Below are positions 26,985 through 36,996 of a DNA stretch of 64,000 nt, piece by piece. The translations under genes and the position numbers were made by a program. Location: the NCBI RefSeq assembly GCF_018918265.1, contig NZ_JAHLQC010000018.1, positions 1 through 64,000 of the forward strand. The letters are read 5' to 3'. Each line of letters opens with the position of its first letter. Position 1 is the stretch's first letter. The notes beneath the pieces are model-generated. The model saw only the letters and a list, made by a program, of their open reading frames with translations. It made no database searches and had not been told where the DNA came from. Source of the DNA: Falcatimonas sp. MSJ-15. GTDB taxonomy: Bacteria > Bacillota > Clostridia > Lachnospirales > Lachnospiraceae.

Positions 26985-28739
26985 CTAATTATGATGTACA
27001 AGCACCAGAACTGAACGTGGTTCTACTTCAACACATCTATTACTAATAATCACTTCATTCTCTCCTGTATATATGACTACTTCATATTCACATTCTTCAC
27101 TTTGGTCAGGAATCGCAAAAGAATGAGCTTCCCAATGCATATTAAATGCTATATAGATATCATCATCACACTTATTACCATCTTCGCCAAAAGCATATAA
27201 TCCACTTAACAATATTCCTATATGTCTCTGGTAGATTTCCATTCCGGGATACCATGCTTTTTCACTATGTAATGATATATCAGGCATACCTCTTCCTTTA
27301 TAATCAGCAAGTTTTAATTGCTCTTTCTGATGTAAAACAGGATGTTTTTTTCTGAATCCTATAAGTTTTTTTACGAATTCAAAAATCTCTGAATTCTTCT
27401 TAATCATACGCCAATCAAGCCAGCTAATAGCATTATCCTGACAATATGGATTGTTATTGCCACTTTGACTATTGCCAAATTCATCACCCGATAATAACAT
27501 TGGTATAGACTGTGACAAAAAAAGCATACATAGTGCATTTTTTATCTGTCTATTTCTAAGTGCCAGTATTTTTCTATTCCTTGTTGCACCTTCTATTCCA
27601 CAGTTCCAACTGTTATTATAATCTCTTCCATCTCTGTTATTCTCACCATTAGCTTCATTATGTTTACGTTCATAACTTACCATATCCATAAGTGTAAAGG
27701 TGTTAGTATGTGATATATAATTAACTTTTGCAACATTATATGGATTATCCTTAAAGCAGTTAATAAAAGCATTTACCTGATTTTCATCACCTTTTAAGAA
27801 CATTCTTGCAGTATTCATAAAACTGTCATTATACTCAATAAGATTATTATTATCTCTAATATACTCATGCGAAAAATCTATATTCCACCAGCTATTGCCA
27901 AATATCTTCACATCGGCAAGTTCCGGCACTTCTGCTATAATCTTCTCAACATCATTATATGAGATAATATGAATACCATCTATATGATATTCCTCTGACC
28001 AATATTTTATTGAATCAATAACCATTGATGGATTCGTTCCCTGTGCATAAAATTGTTCTATAATAACTTCTATTCCGTTCTTATGAAGCTCTTTTACCAT
28101 ATTCTTAAATTCTATTACCTGTCCACCCGGTTTTTTATCTGAAGAATATGACATCTTTGGTGAAAAATAATATCCACCGGCATATCCCCAATAATTAGGA
28201 TTATGATCTATAAACTCATGCACAGGCATAAGTTCTAATGATGTTATTCCAAGTTCTTTAAGATATGGTATCTTCTCTATAATCGCTTTATAAGTTCCTT
28301 TATTTCTAACTTTTGATGCATACCCACATGTAAATCCCTTTACATGAATCCTATATATAATCATATCGCTATAATCTATCTTAGGTCTTTTATCATCTTC
28401 CCAATTATATGCGGCATTATCTATAATAACGCTTCTATATATATCATCACTTGTCACTGTAAGTGCCTTGCTATAAGGATCTGCTATAACTGCTCCATCT
28501 ATTCTATAATTATATGTATAGTTTTTAAGATTACAATTAGATAGTCTGACTGCCCAGACATTACCTAATCTATATTTTTGTTCAAAAGGAATAATAATAT
28601 CGGCATTACTTTCTATATTATCTTTCTCATAGAGCAGTAATTCAATTGTTGAATTATGTGGTGCAGTTATGCAAAAATTATAGCCCTTTAGTATATAGCT
28701 ACATCCTTTCACTTCATATATACCACCAGAAATATTCAT
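26985..28739 (-). CDS. GH13 debranching-enzyme homologue lacking the catalytic residues (pseudoenzyme)
   Basis: 584 residues from the ATG that overlaps the stop of the upstream ABC-F gene (TGATG); a GTG one codon earlier is possible. Domain order follows GlgX/isoamylase-type enzymes: N-terminal CBM48-like beta domain (about 1-115), TIM barrel (about 120-480; MIIYRIHVKGFTCGYASK near the start), C-terminal beta domain. Non-catalytic motifs are well kept, e.g. SYERKHNEANGENNRDG and SGDEFGNSQSGNNNPYCQDN. The four catalytic regions are not: region I reads EVIIEQFYAQG instead of EVILDVVYNH, region II HIDGIHIISYN instead of GFRFDLA (nucleophile Asp lost), region III KIFGNSWW (Glu lost) and region IV ISHTNTFT instead of TAHDGFT (His and Asp lost). 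It should not hydrolyse glycosidic bonds and may bind alpha-glucan as a scaffold or sensor. Confidence 0.88.
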   Translation of the reverse strand: MNISGGIYEVKGCSYILKGYNFCITAPHNSTIELLLYEKDNIESNADIIIPFEQKYRLGNVWAVRLSNCNLKNYTYNYRIDGAVIADPYSKALTVTSDDIYRSVIIDNAAYNWEDDKRPKIDYSDMIIYRIHVKGFTCGYASKVRNKGTYKAIIEKIPYLKELGITSLELMPVHEFIDHNPNYWGYAGGYYFSPKMSYSSDKKPGGQVIEFKNMVKELHKNGIEVIIEQFYAQGTNPSMVIDSIKYWSEEYHIDGIHIISYNDVEKIIAEVPELADVKIFGNSWWNIDFSHEYIRDNNNLIEYNDSFMNTARMFLKGDENQVNAFINCFKDNPYNVAKVNYISHTNTFTLMDMVSYERKHNEANGENNRDGRDYNNSWNCGIEGATRNRKILALRNRQIKNALCMLFLSQSIPMLLSGDEFGNSQSGNNNPYCQDNAISWLDWRMIKKNSEIFEFVKKLIGFRKKHPVLHQKEQLKLADYKGRGMPDISLHSEKAWYPGMEIYQRHIGILLSGLYAFGEDGNKCDDDIYIAFNMHWEAHSFAIPDQSEECEYEVVIYTGENEVIISNRCVEVEPRSVLVLVHHN

Positions 28740-30538
28740 CACTTATCCCTCTTCTGCTCTTCTATTTTTTCATTAAGTTCATTAAGATACATCCATCTAT
28801 CCATTTTTTCAGATAGAAGATTTTCTGTTTTTTCTTTTTCTTCTGTTAAATCTTTTAACTTAACAAAATCTGTTGCGAACTTAATCATCTCATCATCTAT
28901 CTCACTAAGTCTAGTTTCAAGTGCTGCAATATCATCATCGATTGTCTCAAATTCTTTTTGCTCTTTATATGTGAATTTAAGTTTTTGTACTCTCTCTTTA
29001 TAATTCTTTTCTTCATCTGCTTTTTTAGTAACAGTTACAACTGGCGTTTCTTCTTTCATAACTTTTTCATGATATTCTGTATAACCGCCTTCATACTGTT
29101 TTATAATACCATTACCTTTGAATGCAAATATTCTGTCAACTGTTCTGTCAAGAAAATATCTGTCATGTGAAACTGTAATTACAATTCCATCAAATGTATC
29201 AAGATAATCTTCAAGCACATTCATTGTTGATATATCAAGATCATTCGTAGGCTCATCAAGAATAAGTACATTAGGTGCTTCCATAAGGATTCTAAGAAGA
29301 TAAAGTCTTCTCTTCTCGCCACCGGATAATCTCTTAATAACCTGATATTTTAGCGATCCTGTAAAAAGGAACTTATCAAGCATCTGTGATGCTGTCACGA
29401 CTCCATCATCTGTTCTTATATAGTCTGCAACATTGGTAATATAATCAATTACTTTTAGTTCCTCATCCATATACTCATTTTCCTGTGAGAAGTATCCTAC
29501 TTTAATAGTATCACCAATCTCAACACTGCCAGAATCAGGTGTTATAACACCTGTGATTATCTTCATAAGTGTTGACTTACCACATCCATTATTTCCAACG
29601 AATCCTACATGACTATTTTTAAGAAATATATATGAAAAATCATCAATTACTTTTTTATCTCCAAATGACTTTGATATATGCTCAAGTTCAATTGTCTTCT
29701 TGCCCATTCTTTGTGAAAGAGAATTCATCGATACACTCGCATCTCTTTGTGGACCTTTTGCTTTACTCATCTCTTCAAAGCGATCTATTCTGGCTTTCTG
29801 CTTGGTACTTCTTGCCTTTGCACCTCTTCTTATCCACTCTATCTCTTTTCTTAATATACTCTGTCTCTTTCTATCCTGTGCAGTCTCTATATTAAATCGT
29901 TCTTCCTTAAGTTCAAGAAATCGTTCATAGTTAGCATTGTAACTATATAGTGAACCATTATCAATCTCAACAATTCTATTAGTTACTCTGTCAAGAAAAT
30001 ATCTGTCATGAGTTACCATTATTATTGAGCCCTTATATCTTCTAAGATATTCTTCAAGCCACTCTGTCATCTCACTATCAAGATGGTTAGTCGGTTCATC
30101 AAGAATAAGTATCTGTGCCGGAGCAAGGAGTACTGCTGCAAGTGCAATTCGTTTTCTCTGTCCGCCAGATAATGTATTAACATTAAGACTTATATCATCA
30201 AAACCAAGCTTATTAAGTATACTCTTAGCATCACCTTCAATTGTCCACTCATTCTCTTTAGTTGTATTACGCTTTATAACTGCATCAAGAATTGTATCAT
30301 CCTTATCAAATACCGGATTCTGTGGAAGATATTTTATAATAACATTATTGCCTTTTATAACTTCACCACTGTCAGGCTCTTCAAGTCCTGCCATAATCTT
30401 AAGCAATGTAGATTTACCTGTTCCATTAATTCCTATAACACCAACTTTTTCATTCTCATTTATAGAAAAATCTGCATTTTCAAATAAAATCTTGTCTGTA
30501 AAAGCTTTTGTCATTCCATTTATTGTTAACAAATTCAT
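28739..30538 (-). CDS. ABC-F family ATPase (Uup-like)
   Basis: 599 residues, no membrane segments: two tandem ABC domains. Walker A motifs are GINGTGKST (about 36-44) and GNNGCGKST (about 335), signatures LSGGQRKR and LSGGEKRR, Walker B LILDEPTNHLD and LILDEPTNDLD. The linker between the domains is of ordinary ABC-F type. The last about 80 residues form a charged coiled coil (KERVQKLKFTYKEQKEFETI, then EIDDEMIKF), as in Uup/YfmR-type C-terminal domains. ABC-F proteins act on ribosomes or translation factors, not in transport. It is translationally coupled to the GH13 pseudoenzyme. Promoter at 30579-30607. Confidence 0.93.
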   Translation of the reverse strand: MNLLTINGMTKAFTDKILFENADFSINENEKVGVIGINGTGKSTLLKIMAGLEEPDSGEVIKGNNVIIKYLPQNPVFDKDDTILDAVIKRNTTKENEWTIEGDAKSILNKLGFDDISLNVNTLSGGQRKRIALAAVLLAPAQILILDEPTNHLDSEMTEWLEEYLRRYKGSIIMVTHDRYFLDRVTNRIVEIDNGSLYSYNANYERFLELKEERFNIETAQDRKRQSILRKEIEWIRRGAKARSTKQKARIDRFEEMSKAKGPQRDASVSMNSLSQRMGKKTIELEHISKSFGDKKVIDDFSYIFLKNSHVGFVGNNGCGKSTLMKIITGVITPDSGSVEIGDTIKVGYFSQENEYMDEELKVIDYITNVADYIRTDDGVVTASQMLDKFLFTGSLKYQVIKRLSGGEKRRLYLLRILMEAPNVLILDEPTNDLDISTMNVLEDYLDTFDGIVITVSHDRYFLDRTVDRIFAFKGNGIIKQYEGGYTEYHEKVMKEETPVVTVTKKADEEKNYKERVQKLKFTYKEQKEFETIDDDIAALETRLSEIDDEMIKFATDFVKLKDLTEEKEKTENLLSEKMDRWMYLNELNEKIEEQKRDK

Positions 30539-30578
30539 AATAAAACCTCACAATTTTTCTCGCCTTTTGTCTATTACA

Positions 30579-30607
30579 AGTGTAACATACCTTTTTTTGT
30601 ATGGCAA
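30579..30607 (-). promoter_or_regulatory. Promoter of the ABC-F / GH13-like unit
   Basis: TTGCCA and TACACT with 17-base spacing on the minus strand, about 40 bases before the start codon. Confidence 0.55.
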
Positions 30608-30658
30608 ACCTTTTATCCTGCCGTTTTTTCAAACCTATTTTATCTCCCTTTTGACTTA

Positions 30659-30687
30659 TTGACATAACTGTAATTTTTTCTTAAAAT
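30659..30687 (+). promoter_or_regulatory. Promoter of the PilZ gene
   Basis: TTGACA and TAAAAT with 17-base spacing, followed by an approximately 95-base leader. Confidence 0.65.
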
Positions 30688-30790
30688 ATCTATAAATTTT
30701 AATTAATTTTTTACGATATTTATGTATACTTTGTGAATTATATAACTGTTATTCTGGTAATACATAGATATAAAAGGAGTGGGGAATATA

Positions 30791-31156
30791 ATGATAGAAA
30801 GAAGAAAATCAAAAAGAATGGATATATCTGTATCTATCAAGCTTAAAACAATTCAAGAAAAAGCTGTTTCTACAGATATTAGTGACAAAGAATTCGTGGT
30901 TCATGTTATCAATATCTCAAAAGATGGTATAGCATTCAAATCTACTGAGAAGATGGAACTTAACACATTCTATGATACTACTATTGAATTGTGGAACAAA
31001 GAGACTTTCGATGCTGTCATTGAGATAATTCGTATGGAAAATCTTGGTGTGCCTGAGACTACTTATGGCTGTCGCTTTATTGGTATCAATGCTATTAAAC
31101 AATATCTTATAGATGTTCACCAGATAATTGAAGAGAACTCTGATAGTGATAAGTAG
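30791..31156 (+). CDS. PilZ-domain protein (probable c-di-GMP receptor)
   Basis: 121 residues from the ATG at 30791, with GGAG thirteen bases upstream; a GTG four codons earlier would overlap that site. A single PilZ domain fills the protein. The N-terminal RRKSKR contains the RxxxR motif, and VINISKDGIAF matches the (D/N)xSxxG motif, so c-di-GMP binding should be intact. It stands alone, so the effector it controls is not evident; no flagellar or diguanylate cyclase gene is in the window. Confidence 0.88.
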   Translation: MIERRKSKRMDISVSIKLKTIQEKAVSTDISDKEFVVHVINISKDGIAFKSTEKMELNTFYDTTIELWNKETFDAVIEIIRMENLGVPETTYGCRFIGINAIKQYLIDVHQIIEENSDSDK

Positions 31157-31281
31157 CTTGTTCTAATCAAGAATTAACTACGTTTTAACTTTATTTTGTG
31201 TTGTTTCGCTATCTAAGCAAATGATAACTTTATTACGTTGTCATATCTTAATATTTGAATAAAAACAATAGAATATACAAT

Positions 31282-31349
31282 AAAAAGGAATGTAAACTTT
31301 GATATGTATCCAAAATTGCCTGTGCATATCACTTTTACATTCCTTTTAT
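31282..31349 (+). terminator. Long hairpin terminator between PilZ gene and queA
   Basis: AAAAGGAATGTAAA pairs with TTTACATTCCTTTT, extended by GATATG/CATATC around a loop of about 18 bases. T-rich on the plus side and A-rich on the other, so it can serve both convergent genes. Confidence 0.65.
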
Positions 31350-31354
31350 ATTAT

Positions 31355-31449
31355 CTTATCAATTCTCTTTTATGTTGCTTTATCAATTTCTTTTATACTG
31401 CCTTATCAATTCTCTTTATATTGCCTTATTAGCTCTCTTTTATATTGCC
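31355..31449. repeat. 23-24-bp minisatellite, four copies
   Basis: Units of the type CTTATCAATTCTCTTTTATR ending TTGC lie between the terminator hairpin and the queA stop codon. Confidence 0.7.
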
Positions 31450-31457
31450 AGCCAGAT

Positions 31458-32483
31458 TTACTTTATAAACATAGCATCCCCAAATGAGAAAAATCTATAA
31501 CGTTCATCAACTGCTACCTTATATGCATTAAGAATATTATCTCTTCCTGCAAGTGCTGATACTAACATTACAAGTGTTGACTCTGGAAGATGGAAATTAG
31601 TTATAAGACAGTCAATTGCCTTAAACTTATATCCAGGATATATGAATATGCTTGTATCTCCACTTGTTGCAGGAATCGTTCCATCCTCAAGTGCTGCCGA
31701 TTCAAGTGTTCTTGTACTTGTTGTTCCTACAGCAATAATTCTTCCACCATTCTTTCTTGCATCATTAATCTTCTTAGCTTCTGATTCTTCAATCTGAAAA
31801 TGTTCTGAATGCATATGATGTTCAAGAATATTCTCAACTTTAACAGGTCTGAATGTTCCAAGACCTACATGTAATGTAACACTCGCTATTGTTACACCTT
31901 TTTCTTTAATCTTCTCAAGTAGTTCCTTAGTAAAATGAAGTCCTGCTGTTGGTGCTGCTGCCGAACCTTCATATTTAGCATAAACTGTCTGATATCTGTT
32001 CTTATCCTGAAGTTTATGTGTAATATATGGTGGAAGTGGCATCTGTCCAAGTTCATCAAGTATCTCTTCGAATATTCCCTTATATCTAAACTGAATAAGT
32101 CTGTTACCATCATCAACAACTTCAAGTACTTCGGCCTGTAGCTTGTCACCACCGAAGTTAATTATAGTTCCCGGTTTTGCTTTTTTACCAGGTTTTACAA
32201 GTACTTCCCATATATCATTCTCACGTCTCTTAAGAAGAAGTACTTCTATATGTGCTCCTGTACCTTCCCTCTCTCCTATCAGTCTTGCCGGAATAACTTT
32301 TGTATTATTAACAACAAGACAATCTCCAGGATTAAGATAGTCAATTATATCCCTAAAAATCTTATGTTCTATCTCACCTGTTTCTTTATCAAGTACAAGT
32401 AATCTTGAACTTGAACGATCCTCTAATGGATCCTGTGCAATAAGTTCTTCCGGAAGATAAAAATCAAAATCATGTAAATTCAT
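31458..32483 (-). CDS. queA: S-adenosylmethionine:tRNA ribosyltransferase-isomerase
   Basis: Adds the epoxycyclopentane ring to preQ1-tRNA using the ribosyl of SAM, giving epoxyqueuosine. 341 residues, full length. Signatures: [19 protein letters not shown] at the N-terminus, [45 protein letters not shown], and the C-terminal [20 protein letters not shown]. Single-gene unit with a strong promoter at 32549-32577. Together with tgt at 14 kb it shows that the strain makes queuosine from preQ1. Confidence 0.97.
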   Translation of the reverse strand: MNLHDFDFYLPEELIAQDPLEDRSSSRLLVLDKETGEIEHKIFRDIIDYLNPGDCLVVNNTKVIPARLIGEREGTGAHIEVLLLKRRENDIWEVLVKPGKKAKPGTIINFGGDKLQAEVLEVVDDGNRLIQFRYKGIFEEILDELGQMPLPPYITHKLQDKNRYQTVYAKYEGSAAAPTAGLHFTKELLEKIKEKGVTIASVTLHVGLGTFRPVKVENILEHHMHSEHFQIEESEAKKINDARKNGGRIIAVGTTSTRTLESAALEDGTIPATSGDTSIFIYPGYKFKAIDCLITNFHLPESTLVMLVSALAGRDNILNAYKVAVDERYRFFSFGDAMFIK

Positions 32484-32548
32484 AATATTCTCTCTTTTCT
32501 ATATATAATGATGTCGGGGCAAAAATTCCCAACTTTGATATCTGCATA

Positions 32549-32577
32549 ATTATAGCATAAGGAATAAGCAGTGTAAA
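32549..32577 (-). promoter_or_regulatory. Promoter of queA
   Basis: TTTACA and a perfect TATAAT with 17-base spacing, about 65 bases ahead of the ATG. The leader has a small GC hairpin; no preQ1 aptamer was recognised. Confidence 0.65.
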
Positions 32578-32608
32578 GAATCGGATTAATGACTTTTTCT
32601 TCTAAGAA

Positions 32609-35134
32609 TCAGTCTATAGATTTTAATGATTCCACCATATCTATTCTGTTAATCTTCGCATACATAAACAGATTGACAAAGATTGCAAAAATAAATGTTA
32701 TAACAACACTAAGCACATAGCTTAATCCACTTATCCGACAATCAAATGCTATCATATCAACATCTATACAGGATATTACAAATTGTAACAATGCACGCCC
32801 AAGTACCAGACCGAATAATGCACCAAAAGCTGTAAGTACAAAATTTTCTCTAAATACATAAGCCGCTGTTTCTTTTGGATAGAATCCAAGAACTTTTATC
32901 GTTGCTATCTCTCTTATACGTTCAGTGATATTAATATTAGTAAGATTATATAATACAACGAATGCAAGTGCTGCCGCCATAAATATTATCATCATAATAA
33001 CATAATCAAGACTTGACATCATATCATTAAACATCCCTTTAGTATCTTCATTAATCTCAACAGAACTTATATTATAAATAGCAAGTAATCTTGCTATAAT
33101 ATCTGTACTCTCTGTATCTTTGTCAAATTGTGCATATATCGTATTATATGACAATTCTTCAGTACTATCATCTACAAATGTATCTTTGTTCACAAATATA
33201 TATGTATATATATAATTCTTACATATACCTGATATCTTAACATCAATATTAATGCCGTCAGAATTCGTAATTGTAATACTATCACCTTTTTTAAGTTTCA
33301 TCTTATCTGCTATTTTTTTAGTAACGACTGCCTCACCTTTTGCAGGATATGCGATAGTCTTACCACTTTTTACATCTATAAATCTATATTCCTTTTCAAA
33401 TGCTGCCTCATCTTGTGCAACTACAACATTCGTCTTTTTTCTTTCATCATCTGATATTATATCAACATCCTCAATATGCAGATATGCATATTCGCTAAGG
33501 TAATTTTTAAGTTCATCCTCAAATCCATCAGGTTGTTTAGACAGCTTACCTTCTCGTACAGATATTGCCGCATCATATACTGCAATATCATCAAACTGTA
33601 CATTTACAACATCTCCAAATGAATCAAGAAGTCCTAGTGCTGCTACTACAAGTGCTGTACATCCACTTATACCTAGTACCATCATGATGAATCTCTTCTT
33701 ATATCTAAAAACATTACGAATTGAAACTTTATGTAAAAAGCTTAATCTTTTCCATATAAAAGTAATTTTCTCAAGCATTATGCTTTTTCCGCCTTTTGGT
33801 GCTTTTGGTCGTATAAGTTCTGCCGGCTCGCTTCTAAGCTGGGATATACATGACAGATATGTCGCTCCAATAGAACATATTGCCGCTGATACAAAAGATA
33901 TAATTGCAAGTTTTATATCCCAGACGTATGTCAATTTTGCAAAATCATATATCATGCCATACGCAGTCCATATAACTTTTGGAAATGCAATACTTCCAAT
34001 AACATATCCTGCCAAAGCTCCACCAAGTGCTGCTGAACCTGCATAGAACAGATATTTTCCAAGTATCGCTTTTCCACTATATCCAAGTGCTTTTAACACA
34101 CCAATCTGAGTTCTCTGTTCTTCAATCATTCTAGTCATTGTAGTCATGCATACAAGTGCTGCTACTGCAAAGAAAAATACCGGGAATACTGCTGCTACCT
34201 GATTAACTATATTACTATCATTATTAAAACTCACATATCCGGTATTAGTATCCCTGCCAAGAACATATACTTCCGGTTCTTCAATATTCTTTATAATCTC
34301 ATCTACAATGCCTTTCGTAACAGCATCATACTCAGTAATATCAGGATCTATTCCCATACTTTCTATCGCCTGATCACACAGGTTGTCATATCTATCTTTT
34401 GCTATGCTCTTTGCTTCATTTTTTATATCTTCTTTATGTGCTTCTATATAGTCATCATATTCATCTGAATATATTTCACCTTTTGAATTCATACTAAGAT
34501 ATATTACAGAATCATAATCTGCATTATATGCTTCTCTCATAAAATAAGCAAATGCAGCTACTTTACCATTACCTTTTGTAGAAGTGCCTCTATCAGCATT
34601 AATATACAATGGTGATTTAACTGTACCAACTATTGTATATTCGCCATATTTGAACATCTCTTTTGTATCATCATCATTAGAATCAGCAATTATAAACTTA
34701 GTACCAATATCATCTACATCATAATATTCTGAATCTACAACACATTCTCTATCATTTTGTGGCAGTCTGCCTGACACAATAACCGGTGTATTAATCTCGT
34801 CTGTATAAGAATATGTCGATATAACCACTTCTGTACCATCTGACAATGTCTGTATAACATCTGTATTTATCCCACTTTTAGCTAAGACAACTTCATCAGA
34901 CTTCTCAAATCTTAGATAATCGTCTCTCTCAAACCCAAGCGTTGATATAATTCTGTAATCATATAATCCTGTTTTGTTAAAATACTTATCTGCAGTAAGA
35001 ACCATATCTGCTCTACAGACTTTAAGTCCTGCAAACATTATTACTCCAAGCGCAACGATTGAGAATATTGCAAAATATCTTCCAAGGCTTGATTTTATCT
35101 CCCTTAATGTACTTCGCTTTAACATAGATCTCAT
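32609..35134 (-). CDS. FtsX/MacB-type ABC transporter permease, no partner ATPase nearby
   Basis: 841 residues. One N-terminal membrane helix (FAIFSIVALGVIMFAGLKV), a large extracytoplasmic domain (about 45-320), three helices (about 325-440), a second extracytoplasmic part (about 500-700) and three C-terminal helices (LSYVLSVVITFIFAIFVNLF last). The duplicated FtsX domain carries LGYSGKAILGKYLFYAGSAA and LGFYPKETAAYVFRENFVL. Such permeases act in lipoprotein, peptide or antibiotic export or sensing. An ATPase gene is usually adjacent; here neither neighbour is one, so it must pair with a distant ATPase. Its start is less certain because the upstream site is only moderate. Confidence 0.88.
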   Translation of the reverse strand: MRSMLKRSTLREIKSSLGRYFAIFSIVALGVIMFAGLKVCRADMVLTADKYFNKTGLYDYRIISTLGFERDDYLRFEKSDEVVLAKSGINTDVIQTLSDGTEVVISTYSYTDEINTPVIVSGRLPQNDRECVVDSEYYDVDDIGTKFIIADSNDDDTKEMFKYGEYTIVGTVKSPLYINADRGTSTKGNGKVAAFAYFMREAYNADYDSVIYLSMNSKGEIYSDEYDDYIEAHKEDIKNEAKSIAKDRYDNLCDQAIESMGIDPDITEYDAVTKGIVDEIIKNIEEPEVYVLGRDTNTGYVSFNNDSNIVNQVAAVFPVFFFAVAALVCMTTMTRMIEEQRTQIGVLKALGYSGKAILGKYLFYAGSAALGGALAGYVIGSIAFPKVIWTAYGMIYDFAKLTYVWDIKLAIISFVSAAICSIGATYLSCISQLRSEPAELIRPKAPKGGKSIMLEKITFIWKRLSFLHKVSIRNVFRYKKRFIMMVLGISGCTALVVAALGLLDSFGDVVNVQFDDIAVYDAAISVREGKLSKQPDGFEDELKNYLSEYAYLHIEDVDIISDDERKKTNVVVAQDEAAFEKEYRFIDVKSGKTIAYPAKGEAVVTKKIADKMKLKKGDSITITNSDGINIDVKISGICKNYIYTYIFVNKDTFVDDSTEELSYNTIYAQFDKDTESTDIIARLLAIYNISSVEINEDTKGMFNDMMSSLDYVIMMIIFMAAALAFVVLYNLTNINITERIREIATIKVLGFYPKETAAYVFRENFVLTAFGALFGLVLGRALLQFVISCIDVDMIAFDCRISGLSYVLSVVITFIFAIFVNLFMYAKINRIDMVESLKSID

Positions 35135-35224
35135 TAGTATATCCTACTCCATTCCATCACTACCACAATTACATATTAATATATCTTAAACATCTTAAGT
35201 ATCTTAATAGTTCTTCGTGAACTA

Positions 35225-35246
35225 CCCACCACCTAAAGGTAGTGGG
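35225..35246. repeat. REP-like palindrome, best-conserved copy
   Basis: CCCACCACCT and AGGTAGTGGG around AA, preceded by CTA and followed by TTTT. Flanks match the copies at 5034 and 26896. It might also act as a weak terminator for the plus or minus strand. Confidence 0.55.
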
Positions 35247-35294
35247 TTTTACACTCTAAATTATAAATTCTATAATTATTATATATTCTTTCTT

Positions 35295-36902
35295 CTACTT
35301 AACAGTTATTCCTGTATAATAATGTTCAAGTATCCCTTTATAGTCATATCCTGCATCTGCCATACCTTTTGCACCACTTTGGCTAAGACCAACTGAATGT
35401 CCACTTCCCTGTCCGGCAAAATAATATGTATTACTATCAGAAGGTACAATTGTTGGAAAATTAGTTATATTATCTTTACTAAGAACCATTACCTGTTCTA
35501 TCTCACTATCTATCTTGACAGTTTCACCATCTGAATTAATAACATAAGAATCTTTTAATTGAACTTCACTATTTCCGTTGGCTGATATTGTATATACTTT
35601 ATCAGGATCATCTGTGCTCTTTACTATCTTGAATTTGGTTGCCGGTAATGATAATGCAGTTCTCACTTTATCGCCTGATATACTCTCTTTACCTGCACTT
35701 CCCGCAAACCTTACTGAATATGCATGTTCTGATTCAGTCCATATATCAACTTTTATATCTTTTATACTTCCAACTGATAATCCTGCTGCCTGAAGCTTAC
35801 TTCCAATCTCACTTGATGTTAGTTTTACAATCCAAGGTTTTTTCTCAGGAAATAATTCATATATATCTGATACTGAACGCAGATATCCAACAGGTGTACT
35901 CCATACATCTTCTATATTCTCAGTACTTCCACCACTTGTTGAAAAATAGTATCCTTTTACAACTTCGCCATTATAATAGATCATCTGACCTTTTGTATCA
36001 TTAACTGCCTGATTCGAAGATGACTTTTCTGCAAGATATCCTCTATATACCTGACTTGCCGTAGTATCTACAAGAGTATATCCTTTTTTTATAATTGTAT
36101 CTGATGTATATCCGGCTGTCAGATATGCATAACTTCTGGCACAGACTGCCTGTGCTTTAAGTGCTTCTATATTCCACGAAGACACCATCTCGCAAGGAAC
36201 TACTCCATAGAGATATTGCTCTATATCTGCAATATTAACTGCTGTAAGTGTACCATTTCCATATCTTCCAATCTCTATTCTTCCTCTATATTCTCTATCT
36301 CCAAGATCTATCGCATATATACCTTCAGAATCAGCATAAGCTGCTTTAAACTGAGGATAAGCCGCACTCTTTGATGCATCAATTATAATGCTTGTGTTAT
36401 CATAACTCATCTTCATTCTAAGTCCATCTTCACTGACAGAAGACGAGAATGTATAACCTGCACTTTCAATAGCTGAATGAATATTCTCAAGTTCGCTTAT
36501 ATCACCCGTCTCTCCAACAAAAAGTTTATAATCTCCACTTTTTCTTACTGCTGCATACGCATTATAACCAAGCCCACAATAATAATTGGCTGCTTCTCTT
36601 GCTGAATCAAGACTTGAAAATCCTGTATCACTGACATAGTAAGATGCATTATCTACACTGAATCTAAATCCTGTACTACTATTTAATGTTATATCTGATG
36701 AATATGTATTACCTGACGAATAGCCCAATATAATGCTCGTATTTTCTATATTAATTGCTGATACTCCCGAATAACAGCTCACTAAACCGACTCTTATATC
36801 ACCTGATGCAATAGCTGCATTAGCTGTAATATTTGTACTATTTGTTTTTGAAAAAATAAGAATACTGCACAAAAATACCGATACTACTTTTTTTAATCTC
36901 AT
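35295..36902 (-). CDS. SpoIID/LytB-domain secreted protein
   Basis: 535 residues. N-terminal signal peptide (MRLKKVVSVFLCSILIFSKT), an approximately 170-residue middle region containing a SPOR-like segment (about 95-155, LDSAREAANYYCGLGYNAYA), and a C-terminal SpoIID/LytB domain. The latter has LYGVVPCEMVSSWNIEALKA with the catalytic Glu, AVCARSYAYLTAG, YYFSTSGGSTENIEDVW and GHSVGLSQSGAKGMADAGYD. SpoIID-type enzymes are murein lytic transglycosylases acting on denuded glycan, in sporulation or cell-wall remodelling. A second family member is at 49490. Single-gene unit. Confidence 0.9.
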   Translation of the reverse strand: MRLKKVVSVFLCSILIFSKTNSTNITANAAIASGDIRVGLVSCYSGVSAINIENTSIILGYSSGNTYSSDITLNSSTGFRFSVDNASYYVSDTGFSSLDSAREAANYYCGLGYNAYAAVRKSGDYKLFVGETGDISELENIHSAIESAGYTFSSSVSEDGLRMKMSYDNTSIIIDASKSAAYPQFKAAYADSEGIYAIDLGDREYRGRIEIGRYGNGTLTAVNIADIEQYLYGVVPCEMVSSWNIEALKAQAVCARSYAYLTAGYTSDTIIKKGYTLVDTTASQVYRGYLAEKSSSNQAVNDTKGQMIYYNGEVVKGYYFSTSGGSTENIEDVWSTPVGYLRSVSDIYELFPEKKPWIVKLTSSEIGSKLQAAGLSVGSIKDIKVDIWTESEHAYSVRFAGSAGKESISGDKVRTALSLPATKFKIVKSTDDPDKVYTISANGNSEVQLKDSYVINSDGETVKIDSEIEQVMVLSKDNITNFPTIVPSDSNTYYFAGQGSGHSVGLSQSGAKGMADAGYDYKGILEHYYTGITVK

Positions 36903-36933
36903 AGTCTATTCCACCCCGCCCTTTCATTTTGTG

Positions 36934-36973
36934 CAAAAAGCCACACTTAAACCTATCGGCATTAAATATGGCT
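36934..36973 (-). terminator. Terminator of the DUF4358-MBOAT-DHHW cluster
   Basis: AGCCATATTTAA pairs with TTTAAGTGTGGCT around a 10-base loop, followed by TTTTTG, shortly after the DHHW gene stop. Confidence 0.7.
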
Positions 36974-36996
36974 TATATAATACTTATTCTATATTT

